This document shows positions 45,884 through 58,400 of a DNA stretch of 64,000 nucleotides, piece by piece. The stretch covers positions 13,026,480 to 13,090,479 of the forward strand of contig CAJINV010000002.1 of assembly GCA_905178155.1 (NCBI GenBank), in the 5' to 3' direction. Both the position numbers and the translations under genes were made by a program. The DNA is from Amoebophrya sp. A120 (lineage: Eukaryota; Sar; Dinophyceae; Syndiniales; Amoebophryaceae). The notes below the pieces were generated by a model. That model worked only from the letters and a program-made list of their open reading frames with translations, had not been told where the DNA came from and made no database searches. Positions within the stretch are counted from its first letter, which is position 1, and each line of letters starts with the position of its first letter.

Positions 45884-47121
45884 TTATCTATAATACTATT
45901 CAAAAAATTCTGGCGGGCGGGGGGGTGCAAGCTACTAGTAGGAATCCTACTAGTGGAAAGCTGCTAGTAGAAAAACGGCTACTAGTAGAAATCCTGCTAG
46001 TGTTTTTAGCGTCACAAAAAGCCGCGACCGGTACTAGTGACAGGGGCCACTAGTGAGGGCGCCCACTAGTGGAGCCACTAGTGACAAAAAGCCCGATTTT
46101 GGGGAAGCGGAAACACTAGTGAGAAACACTAGCGAGAAAGCCCGCCAAATTGGGAAACTCGCTGGGAGGGCCCCTGGGGCCGAGGCGCCCGCTGCCCGGC
46201 CCCCAGGTGGCCTGCGAACCTGCCTGCCGTGGTCCGGGCCCTTGGCATTGGCTTAGATGCCTGGCGGTTCGCGTTTGGCTGCCCCAGGCTGAAGCCGCTC
46301 TGCTTTGTGGCGCCCCGTCCCCTTCCACCTCTGTTGCGAGCGATTTGGCGCCAGTTTGCGCCTTCTCTGCCGCCTGTTGCTCTGCAGGCCGGGCTCGCTT
46401 GGTCGCGTTCGGACTGCCGACGAACCACGGGGGCTCTTCGGCCGCGCCGGGGCTGCCTGATTTTGCCTCTTTGGATTGCCGAGCGTGTTTCCGGTTTCTG
46501 TGGATTGCCGCTCCTTGCTTTGGATTGCCGAGCGTGTTTTCGGTTATTCTTTGCGGCCCGCCTGCTCCTTCTCCTTTCGCTTCCAGCGCTTTTTGCCTCG
46601 TCCCCGGCCATTGGTGGGCTTTCACTTTGGCCTGCTTGTTGTTTTTTTTGGCCTGTCTCGTTTCTAGGAAGAGCCACACGCAGCGGCCCCCCTGCCTTTC
46701 CGCCGCGGCCCTGCCTGCTCCTGTGCTTTATTTTTCCCTGGTGTTGGCCGTGTTTCTTGTCTTTCGGCCGTCGGCGCGCTCTTTTCGATCTCTTTCCTGT
46801 GACTAAGTAGCCTCCCGGGCCGTCGAAAAGGGTCTGGACACGCTCTCCGCCGGACCTGTTTGTGGCGGCTCGGACAGGGGCTGCGCTGTGCGCCCCCTAC
46901 CGCCCCTTGCGCCTCGCGGCCTTCTCTCTACTCACTCTTCTTGCGCTCCCGCTGACCGAGGGAGGAATGCCAGGGGCGCTCCCGTTTTTTTTTCGCCTGT
47001 CGCGCCAGCATGGTTTGAGGCTGTAGCGCTAGGCGTTACCCTGTAGGCCCTTTCTCCCTCGCTCCCCCTTGCACCCCCTCGTCGCCGGGCCGGCGGGCGC
47101 GGAGCGACCGCCCGTTCTAGA
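45884..47121 (-). mobile_element. GC-rich repeat element with ACTAGT array, copy 2 (inverted)
   Basis: A 1238-bp insert between perfect 26-bp direct repeats. The left end has an array of eight ACTAGT hexamers (45938-46128) in variants CTACTAGTAG, CCACTAGTGG and ACACTAGTGAG. Then comes a GC-rich body to 47114, ending with a 17-bp sequence (47098-47114) whose reverse complement is the left end of the 21.2-kb element. The body is open on both strands without any protein family resemblance. The architecture (short terminal array, GC-rich body, direct-repeat flanks, no coding capacity) suggests a non-autonomous element. Confidence 0.65.
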
Positions 47122-47147
47122 TTACTACTACCTCGTCCAAATGCCCA
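47122..47147 (+). repeat. 26-bp direct repeat, right copy
   Basis: Perfect copy of 45858-45883. The interrupted sequence resumes after it. Confidence 0.8.
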
Positions 47148-47309
47148 ATAAAAGAATGTGAGTAGATACATGATGAATTGGCTGGCCCAATTCTCCCCCG
47201 GATCCTTTTATGCAGAACTGTGCGCGTGGGCTTGCAGCAGCTGGCCTGCCGTATACAGAAAATCAGAGAGGTATGATCGACTGCGCCTAGTGCATCATGC
47301 GCATATAGA

Positions 47310-49402
47310 CGATAATACACCGTCCGGCGCAAAGATGCAAGCGAGCGATAAAGCTGCGGCTTCGTCTTGATAATGCTCGCGTTGTAGCTTCCGAGCCGAG
47401 TTTTCCCGAAAAATGCAACAGCTCTAGATGTTGTAATCGGAAAGATGGCGAAGTAGGCGACTTGAGTGACAACTACTCCAACCGACTTTCCGTCGAATGT
47501 CCGACGGGATGCCAATTTCCAACAGCGGACGGCGTTTTCCTCCTATACGCTCCATCTGGAGGAGTCGCAACTCAGACGGATTTTCGCGTTCCCGTTTCTC
47601 CGCAAAACGCATGGACAGCCGAGAGCTTGGAGCTGGGCAACGCTGAACCCTTCGACCTCGCCGTGCAGGCAACCTGGGCCGCGGGGGTGGGTTGGACCGT
47701 GCAAGACCACCCCTTGCTTCGAGTTCAACTAGAGAACGCTCTTGCGTCGCTGCTTCGGGTTTCGGTGGAAACAATCGACGAACATGGCTACCGAGTCCTG
47801 GTCCGTGGTACGTCAGTGTTCGGAAATAGAAGACAAGTGGATGACAACGAGCCTAAAGAAGTGAAGTCGCCACTACAAGCCTGTTCTCCATCGGCATTGA
47901 GTACGTGCTGGAACGCCTTGCGGCCGGGGGACGAGCTGGTGTTTCAGTGGGCAGGCCCTGGCGTCCACGTGCAGGTGCCCATCGTCCTAAACTACGGCGA
48001 AATAAACTCTACAGGTGAAGAAGCGACCCCGCACGTAACCTACGTTCCGTTCCCTTTAGAGAGCCCATTCAGGCCGGCTCGTCTAGGGTCAGAGCGGCCG
48101 CCCGCGCTCGAAGATTTTCGATCGGCGCTTGCTACTGCAAGCACGGACATTCAGCAACATCCACAACTGCTTCCGATGCTGAACTTGAACGAAGGCCGCA
48201 TGAATAGGTTGCTGAGTGCGTCCGCGCCGCGGGTAAACGCAGTCGATTTTGCACTCTGGGAGCCGCCGCTCACGGCACCAATCATGCTGAACCTCTCGTC
48301 GTCGCACGACGACAACGCCAGCAGTGGGACTTCGGCGGTGCACCTGCAGTTTTATCGTCCCACGACATTCTCGATGGCGACGGCGCACGGGCCAACAAGA
48401 CGCCCGCCAGGGGTTTCCGACTCAGTGCTGGCGACGTTCCAAACTGTACAGCTTCGAACTCGCGTCACATGGCATGAACTTGCTGAAAGCAAGCAGAGCC
48501 TCGTCCGGCAGGCGTGCGCGCGCCTGTCTGACTTTGTCGGTGCTGGCCATGGAGTGCCAGAGGACCGGTGTTCGGGACCCAGCCAAGTAGTCACTTCCGA
48601 CGCTGAGATCCGCCGGCTCGCGGACGACATTGAAATTTGGCAAACACAGCAGCACCAGGGTGAGGCGCAACTTGTGCAGCTAACGGAGACGAGCCTGCCG
48701 TGGCTCTTCGCGGATGGCGAGGAGCTGTCTGTCACGTTTCCGCCCCGTGCAGACGACGCGAAGAAGCCTTTTTTTATGTCGTTCGCTCTGGCAGTGGAAG
48801 GAAAGGAGGACGCAGCCGCAACAGCACAGAACGCACTCGGCGCCTCCACCTCCACCGCGAGTACGTGGAACGAGTTGGCATCGTTCCCCGTTCCTGTGAA
48901 ACAGCTAGAGGCGCCGCTTGCGGCCGGAACACCAGTAACTGTAAGCAATCCAGCAAGAACTCTGTCACAAGCTGTGGACGACATGTGGCTGACCGCTCTT
49001 GCGGATGAAGTGTTACGCGCAGCTGCTTCATCAGAAGCGCAACAGCAGACGCTTGACTCGTTCGTCGCATTGCACGCAGTGGCGAGAGCTAACTTTCTGT
49101 CCGAAACACGGAAGCGAAAGCGAGAAGAGGAATGCGCGCCAGAGAAAGACGGTGGTGAAGGCACCGTCAGCCCTAGTGGTGACTCTACTGCTTCAAGGCC
49201 TTCCTTGGACCACCGTGCGCTTTTGGTGCAGACGGTAAAGAAGTGCTCTGTCAGAACGGAAAACCCCATCTGCGAAATCCTGCTGCATCGGCAGACGATT
49301 CCGAGCTCGGCGTCTGCAACTCCGCAACAAGCAGCAACGGAGACTCGCGTGCGCATGGGAGAGAACGTAGCAATCGTTGCGGGTGATACTGTATCGCAAT
49401 GA
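47310..49402 (+). CDS. Exon: unrecognised N-terminal region
   Basis: Open frame of nearly 700 codons starting after a TATAG near 47308, so an upstream exon exists. Composition is soluble, Ala/Ser/Glu/Val-rich with several SS-rich linkers. A basic stretch (SETRKRKREEECAPEKDG) near 49090-49150 could be a nuclear signal or just a linker. No domain recognised. The 3' junction to the next exon is unresolved in phase. Confidence 0.55.
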
Positions 49403-52400
49403 ACCAAAATACTGCAACCACCCAGCACGTTCGCTTCGGAGGCAGACTAATTCAGGGCACAGAAAGACGACGGCATTAAACAAACAAATTCGTATATTTC
49501 GACAAATAAAAACAAATCATAAGCGACGCTCATGACACTGTTTCAAACAAAAGTACTTGTAACGATATAGTTATAGAACAAGTTTTGCATTAGCATTCAT
49601 GCATTGCTGTGTCTTTCACCTTTCGTCGGATTTACGGCGACGCCGGGCCTGAATTAAAGATGCCATTTATCCGCTTCGCGGGGAACTGCACTAGGTGTGG
49701 AGGTTTCCTCCATCGTGATACGACATCAGTGTCCGTATTCGGGCTGAAGCCCTGCGGAAGGCCAGTGCCCAGGCTATTACCGAATTGGAGCAAGAGGTCG
49801 AGAAGATCGAGAAGGGAGAGGAGCAATGCACTGCAAGCAGCGGGGCAGTTTTCTTCCAACTGACACGCGCACGGATCTCAACTGCGATTCTTCCTTCGCT
49901 GGTGGACCGCGAACACGGTATCCACAGAGTGTGGGCGCTTTTGTGGCGACTCTTCGACACTGTCTTTGCTGACTACCCCTTGTGGCGAGGTTCGATAGAT
50001 GCAATGACCCCATTTCTGTCATTCATGTTGTTTCTACCCGGCTTCGCAGCGAGCCTGATGCACCTCTGCTTCTCGTGCGAACGCAAGCTGCAGCTTGAGA
50101 AGTCATCTGCCACCGCGATTGGACAACTGCTCTCCTCCGCGGGATCCCTGGACGGCGCACATGAAAAGCGCCTTCTTGAGGAAACAGCGGCTTCTGAGCA
50201 GAACGGTGAATCTTCCTTATTCAAGCGCTTCCAGCTCACACTATCCCGGCTGCGACACAGAAGCCGTCTGCGAATCGCCTTCACAAAGCTTAGTGCCCTA
50301 ATGGAAGAGTCCGAAGAAGAACACGTTGCGCCGCCCAAAGGGGGGGGCGCGCCGCCAGATAATTCAGTTGCACGGACAAAGACGACGGAGGTGGAGGGAC
50401 TCATTGGTCTTTTCCCTACCCTTATTTCCGGCCTCGTGGGTTTGCTGGTCGTTCTTGCACGCTATCCAAATGAATACAGGTCGGACCTTGTAGCCAATCT
50501 TTGTGATGTGGTTCTGGCTCAATTGTAGAAAAAAAAACAGACTCGCAACGCTAGATAGATGTGTAGTGCACCATGGAGGACAAGAGAGCCATCGGCTCTT
50601 CTAATACAGGATAATGTAGTACGATCTGTAGTGAGCAATTGCACCACACCGGACTGATGCATAACAGAGATTAGCACTGGCCGAGCTTTGCACTTCATAT
50701 TCTGCAGTCCGCCAATAGCGGGGCTCCCTCAGTTTATGCGGAGTTTCGCACAGGACCCGTTTTTGCTGCGTTGAAGTTTGTGTGCGAAACGGAAGCCCGT
50801 TTTGAGCCGCACGCACGCCTGCACGCGTTTGCCGTTTTTGAGCACGAAGCCGTCGGCGACCTCGTTGCCGAAACCAAGCTTCGAAAGTTACACGTAAGCA
50901 TTCTGCGGGAGCACGAAGCGAGGGTGAAAAAGGAAGCGGATGCGCAAAACTCCGAGAAAGGTTCCAGCACGAAATTCCCAGCGGCGGACGAAGAAGAAAA
51001 CACGGACTTTCTGAAGACGCACTGGTCTTCTGTGTGGGAATTGCTAGCGAAAGGCTCAGCTGCAGCGCCGGCCTGCAATCAGCCCCCCCAGCAAAGTGCC
51101 CAAAGTGCTGGCACAGACGGGGTTCATGTCGGTGCGCAACGTCTTGCCAGCGACTTCCTGGTAATTCGTCTTGCTGATTCTGCTACACCAGGAGATCCCC
51201 AGGCCAGTTTCCGCGCGATTGCCGACCAGCTTTTGCGTCTGCGAGTACTTCTAGACGAAAAGGAGAACCTGACAACTTCGGAAGAAGAGGTGTTGGCCTC
51301 ACTGCAGTTCCCGGAGGAGCTCGAGCACGCGGCACGCACGCTTCGGGCCCAAGCGGTGCAGGGTCTCCGGGTCCGGCATCACGCCAACATAGAGACGCTG
51401 AACGATATGGATTCCAGCGGTGCATTGGATGCACAAAGTTTGCAGGCACTGGCAGAGGACATGCCCGGGATCCAATTTGTTGTGTGGGAGGCGGATGGTG
51501 ACCAGGTGCCGAGGAAGTGGCGCGTCGCCGAGGCGAAGCATTCCCCTTCGGTACCCGTTTCCCAGGATAAGAAACCTTTCCAGGTCTACCTGTTGCGCGA
51601 GCTGCCAGTCGGTGCGGAAAAAGTGGTGCACCACTCTGCAGTTCTGCTGCCGGAGGCCGAGCGGCGCGAACAAATCGGAGGTCAGCAAGCACACTGTGGT
51701 CCGACGCGCACGTGGTGGATGTGGTATCTTGTGTATGATCATGAAAACTGTTAGCGTTTCCTTCCTCGAATTCGGACCTCGCTTTCATGGATTAGGATAA
51801 AACTGCATGCGTCACCGTTAAGCATGTGCTATATCTTTCTGAAGCAGTCGGACGAGCGCATCGGATCGCTCGGTCAGCAGAGTGCGCTGTCCGAGCCCCG
51901 GAGGCTCTGCGGCTATGTGTTTTGCCCTGCAGTTTGTACTTTTACATAGAATATTTGGCAAATTTGTATATTGCATGCCTTGCTGGTAGCACCTGCAGCG
52001 ATATTTCCTCTGAGGTCAGATGACAGCACTTCCCTACGTATTTCAACATCGGGAAGGTGACGGAAACAGCTTTCAGCATCACACTCCGCAAAGAACGCTG
52101 AGTATGCGAATTGTGAGGGGCGTAAACAAACAGCCACCGATATGGGAGCGACGCCTTGTGCTTGTTGTGAATGTTTCAACGGAGCTTCATGTATAATTAG
52201 AGGCTTGATGCGCAACATCACGCGATAGAGCCGTGCGAACGCCTACTACACTCATGGTATCTAATATTTTGCAATAGGGATGACCACTAATTTGCTTTCA
52301 GGGAAGAGTTGCTTTCATGCCGCGGCGCAAAAACAAGCCTCCTCTCCTCCGGGAGATTGATGCCAGGTTCTGTTGTGGCCGACCTTGGATGTGTACCTCT

Positions 52401-55400
52401 CTGAAATCACTCATCTATCATGTACAAAGGCTGTCGCTTGCATTACCGGATGCGTACTTGTCACAGCGGTTTCTACCGCAAGAGGCGGCTCCTGCATCGC
52501 CGCAACAAGCGGCAAATAACGTATCCAACGGGGCAGCGCCGGCTGCCAAATCACCACCCAGCGATCCGGATCACATGCAGTATCTTTCTTTGGAGTATCA
52601 GTTCCACTTCGTGTTTGGTTCCGTTTTCGCGAGAAACAAGCTTCCTGCAACCGAGCACGCAGTGGAGAAGTCCGGATTTCGGGAAATGAACGCGGCTTGG
52701 ACAACTCTGATTGCCCATGTCTACGAGCGCATTTGCAGGGACCACGCAGCACAAAGCAGACGCCTACGCTGTGCCGTAGACCATCTGGAGGAGATCATCG
52801 CGCTGATCGGAAACTGGGCAAACGTGAGTGTAGCGGTGGAGTCAACGAGCCCGGCCCCGGCACCACACAAGAATGGGGCAGTTCCTTCCCCAGCCACGCC
52901 TTCTTCCTCTTCTAGCTCCTCAAGTGGAACCGCTAGTAGTTCGACATCCTCACCAAGCCCTGCGGTATCTGCAAGTTCAAATAACGTCGCAGTATCGAAA
53001 TCCGCAACGGGGACTGGACCTAGTACCGTAAAAACAGTTCCTGCAGTCCGCGACTTTAGCACGCTCGCGCAGGCATTCACGCTTATCGACGTCTCCCCAG
53101 ACCGGGGAGTCTTAGCAAACGCGAAACTCATTTTGCGGCGTTGGCACGAGGCCTCGCCACTGCCGGGACTGCAGCTGAACTGGCTCGCAGACCAGCTGCG
53201 TGTGCTTCGACCCGACAGTGCTACGCTTGGGCGGATGCACAGTGCCATATGTGATTGGAAGGACGCTCACGTGTCGACGACGCCCACCGAAAACCTCTTT
53301 TTCACCTTCGAAAACACTTCTAGCTTGGAGGATGTTCTTACGAACAGGTCAGAAACCCTTTTGCTCTATCTGGTCCTGTACTGTGTGTGTTTTTTTGCAA
53401 GATAAAAGTCACCTCTTCACATCTCGATTCTACCATGTTCTTGCGGCAAGCATATCGAGCACGATTTGATCTTCTTCTTCATGAGTAACATAATACAAGC
53501 ATCGTGTCTGCAAAATACATGTTGTTTGATTGTTCTAGAAATAAGCGCACAAAAGCAAAACGCGGCAAGTACCAGGGAAGGCAAATTGTTGTCTAAAGTT
53601 TCATAACCTTCTCGAAAGCGGTGGCCTCGCCGAACGGGCTAACTGAGGTGGCTGAATTTTTTCAGCTTCTCTCCAGACACGCATCCTTGCTTCACGGCAC
53701 AAACTTTATCAAAGACATAGCAGCCCTCGCAGGAAAGCCTCTCTTTACAGGCATGAAGTGGGCGTGCATTCAGGTGGCGGAGGAGGTCCTGGAAATCCGG
53801 CTCCACGATTGGGGGGCACTGAATGCTAACAAGGATATTGCCAAGGAAGCAAAGAAGGATATCACCAATTTGGCTTCAGCGCTGCTTCGCGTTTGGCCAC
53901 TCCAAGAGGTGCTGCTCGTCGTGGACCGATTCAAAGACGCGGCGGCCCCGCTGTTGACAGCGCAACGAACGCTACAGCTGCTTCTGGACTACCAGTTCTC
54001 CGTTGATTGGGACGTTCTTGATCACGATTTCAAAAGTTCTCGGCATGATGCACCAACACCGATAGCACTGCAGCAGGTCCGCAATGAGCACAAGACAGTC
54101 GCGCAGTTTCTCCGCCAGAAACCAAGCGACGTGTGGATCCGAGAGCTGCACGAGCGCTTCGTCAAAGTCGCCTTTCCTGGGGGTGTAGAGCTCACGGCGC
54201 AGCAAGTCGCGGATAGCATCCAAGAGCAAGCCCTCCGGAATCCCACGAGTTCTGCAGCACCGCTGCTAATCAGCGCGTCCGAGCACCTGGTACGCCAACA
54301 ACAGAAGGTCCTTGACGCGGACCAAACCGTCCTCCCCGGCCAGCGACTGCGGGGCTTCACCGGCTGGGCCCCCTGGGCTGCGGAAGTTAAGCGTCGCTAC
54401 AAGGAGGACAGCAGCCAGGTAAACATTTACGAGGTGATCGCGGTAGTTTGCGAGGGTTTTGCGAAGACCAATGGTGGCAAAAGACCCCGCGCCACGCAGC
54501 TCTTCGCTATACTAGCACAGCTCGATGCGTTTGAGAAACTGAACCTGCAGCACGAGGAGGGAGACGCAACGATGGAAAGCGGGGGCGCGGGAGCGGCGCC
54601 AGGAGAAACTAGCAACGCGCAGCAGCCCGTGGGACCGGCGAACGCGTCCTCGTCAGACACTGTCATGCAGACCGCAACGATGAAGCGCGGTCGCGGACCG
54701 GCTTCTTCCACCGACCAGGCCGACCAGGTGAAACGCGGCCGCATTGGGGATCCCGCCAGACTTCTCCCAGCCTTGCCTGCTTCATCTACAAAGCGTGCAG
54801 GCGATGGAAATGGCCTTGCAGGGACCAATAATGCGCGGAAACGCCGACGCGTGTCTCGTGGCCCGCGGACTGCCGGTCCGGCCCCCGGGCCAAGCCGACC
54901 GGCCACTGTTGGGCGGCTCGGTCAGGTACCAACCGGCGAGGGCAAGACTATGATTGTAGCGATTCTTGCAGCAATCCTGGCGCTCCGAAATCAGACGGTT
55001 GACATTATTACCGCGTCTGAGGAGCTAGCAAAGCCGGCTGCCGAGGAAATGAAAGGGTTTTTCAGTCTATTTGGTTTTTCGGCGGCTGCTATTAGTGAAG
55101 ATACTAACTGGACACAACACATTATCTACGGAGACGCCTCCCAGTTCCAGTTTGCGGACCTTCGCTACCGCTTTGCGGAAGAGCATCAGAAAGGCGCAGG
55201 TCGAGGTGCCGAAATGCGTCCGTACCAGGTGGCCATCATAGATGAGAGCGATTCGCTAATGGTCGACGGCAAGGGATCGCAGGCTCTGCTAGGCAGCTCT
55301 GCGCCGGGAGCGCATTACCTACAGAATTTCATCATAATTGCGTGGGGCATAATGCTCAACGGCAAAAAAAGCCTACGTATATGCAATGTGACAAAATGAC

Positions 55401-58400
55401 TGATACTGTGTGGACATCAAATTGTGCGCGCCACGATCTTAGTTTAATTTGGTAGGAAGCGAGACTTCGAGAAGCTTTCATGATTTATTTTTTGTGCTTC
55501 TGAACAAGACAACTTAACTGTTGTGTTTGCAAGAGCTACTGTTTCCACCCGCTCGTTTGCAACTTCCTGCCTTTGCACGTTTTCGTTTGCTGTCCATGTT
55601 TGCATTCTCAACAAAACAAATGATTGACATTCCCAAATTGCAAAAAGATGCTTGGGGGCGAGGATGCCCATGCCACGATACTCAAGTATCCGTCGGATTT
55701 TTTTTGCGCTGCACAGAGCCAGTACAACGTTCCTAAGCACGGAACACTCACTTTTGAACTTCACCCGCAGTTCCCTCCCGCAGACGACTGGACTGCGTTC
55801 AAGAAAGAGTGGAAGAAGGTAGTCGCGGCAAGCCAAGGCTCAAACTCCTCTCCGGCACCGACGACTTCGACCGGGGGCTCCTCGACCAGTGGCGCAGGGC
55901 CGGAAACTGGTGATGTTCACGAAGAAAAGGACAACCTTGATGTGCTAAAGCAAATCACTCCTATCGAGCATTTGGGTCTAGATCCGTCCGACACGAGCAA
56001 AAAGCCTCTCTACAAGGATTGGTCAAATTACTTGAGCCAGAAAATCGAAGCCATGTTGCGGCAGGGTGTGCGCGATTTTGATCATCACGAAAACAGCTTA
56101 CTGCCTGACAAGAAGCTGCCCGATGAAATGAGAAAGGAAGCTGAAGTACCGGACAGAAAAGTAGTGTTTCAATGGCTTGAAAAGAAAATGCTCCGCTCTT
56201 TCGCAAGTTGTTCATAATTCTTTCATCTCTCATACGACTGAGAAGCACCTGTCATGACGCGGAAGCGAACTTCTCAGACAAGAAAGCAACTGCATGAAAA
56301 TGAGCTAGCAGCCGTGTATAAAACTAGATGAACATGAACAGCAATTGCATGCGGGGACGTCTAATAAATGCCGCAGCTGCGCTGTATTTCAGTGCTAGCG
56401 TTGCAACAAGATTCGCATCGCGCTGTTCCTTTCAAAACAGGCAGCATGCTCATACTTTCTTTTGCTACAGGGTTCACACTTTTCACGTCAGTATGAAGAC
56501 GGGGACGATCCCAGCAAGCCAGACGCCCAACCAGTACCACGGTTTTATCACATGAAGCACCATCGGGATTACATCGTCCGCACAGGAATCGTTCAGTGGT
56601 CACTAGCAGCGGTGGATGCCATGTACCATCTGGAGCAGGATAAGCATTACAGGCTGAAGACGGGAACGCAAGGACCCAAGGTCGAGTTGATCGACATGAG
56701 TAATACAGGTTGCGTCTCAGACACATCACAGTTTACCGGCGGTCTCGCTCAGTTCTTGGAGTTTAAGCACGGCCTGACGATGACCCCGAGTGGATTCACG
56801 ACAAATTACATTTCCAATGCAGGTTACTTCAAGAAGTACGACAAGATCTTCGGTCTAACGGGCACGCTTGGCGATGCAGAGACAAGGGACTTTCTGAACG
56901 ATACCTACAAGCTGGACTTTTTCTTCGTGCCAGGATTTAAGTCAAAGCAGTTTCACATGCTCCGCGGGATTTTTCATTTCGAAGGAACAGCATGGAAGGA
57001 TGCCGTGCTGCGTCAGACTTTGGTGCAGGCAAAACTTGGTCGGGCGGTCCTAGTGATTTGCGAATCCTTGAGCGATGCAAAGATGTTTCATAAGCAGTTC
57101 ACAAAGAAGATTGACGAGCCGAATCCTCAAGACGTACTTTCCGCGAACGACGCTGCGCTGAGCGTCTCGCTATACACGGAACAGTCCGAACGAGCAGCGG
57201 CGGTGGGGTCGGGCGACCAGAAACGAAAACTGGAACCCGGCACCATCATCGTGACAACCAACATCGCAGGTCGCGGCACGGATATCAACCTCACCGACGA
57301 GGTCGAGAAGAACGGAGGCTTGCACGTTATTATCACCTTCCGCCCGCAGAACGATCGGGTCCAGCAGCAAAATGTTGGCCGCACATCCCGCACGGGAAAC
57401 AGAGGGACAGCGCAGCTGATACTTAACGGGCAAGCGTTGCCCGGGCCGCACACTCCTTTACCACGCGATCGGCTGGGCCCGGATGGAGGCATGATCTACG
57501 TTTCTGACAAACGGGATGTCAGCCAGCGGCGCTCTATTCGCGACGGACCGAAACAAATTAGCGTCATCCTACAGCGTGACCGACTGTTTGATCGCTGGGT
57601 GCAATTTCTGGACGAGCTTGAGGTACACCATGAAAAAGCTTATGTTACTTGGCATGTTAGTCCTCCAAACTCAATTTGTAAGAGCACGAGCACCAGTCTC
57701 CGAAGATAGGACCATGAAATTAGAAGCATTTTGCGGGTCCTTAGCTATAGTGTTTCACGTAGAAGCAACAATAAATACATCCAACTGATGCAGCTGTAGC
57801 TACTATTCTCATGCACATGTTGAAGATATGAGTATCCATACTGATTCGCGGGATTTTTACCCACCGATTTGCATTCGTGGAGCAGTTACTTTTGCAAGAA
57901 AAACGCGTCTATGAATGTAAGGACTGCTTGCTGGACGCGCGCGAAAAGCTCCTTTTCTATTCAGCTGACAGAAAATCCACAAACTGCTTTTTCTTTGTAC
58001 ACCTGCTCAAGAAGCGCCATTTAGGGGTATGTCCCAAGACGGGCCCGAAGGACGACACGTGGAAATCGCCGGACCGACTTGGCGTGGAGGAGCAGTTCGG
58101 AATGTGGATAGCTGCCAACAATGCAGAGCTCGAGAAACGAGCCGCCCCCGAATACGTCGGCGACGATGCTTTGCAGTTCTTCGAAACCGATTTCGTTTCC
58201 AGAGTCCTGGCCTCCCGGGACGACCCGCGTACCCCTAGAAACACGTACCCCCTCTCGCCCAATCCCTACTTTCTGTTAGCAGAAGCAAACAAGTCGATCA
58301 CGGACAGGAAGTTCGACCGCGCACTAGAGCTGCTCGGCGCGGCTTGCGACCGGGACGAAGAGTGCACAGCCAACTGCAGTGGGGGAATGTGCGCGCAGGC

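Noticed and set aside
46116-46810. Four long overlapping open frames on both strands in the second GC-rich block
   Set aside because: Same reason: low stop density, and no consistent coding bias in any single frame.
48352-49428. 358-codon minus-strand open frame
   Set aside because: Antisense shadow of the giant gene's N-terminal exon: Ser/Cys/Ala-rich, as expected from reverse-reading GC-biased codons.
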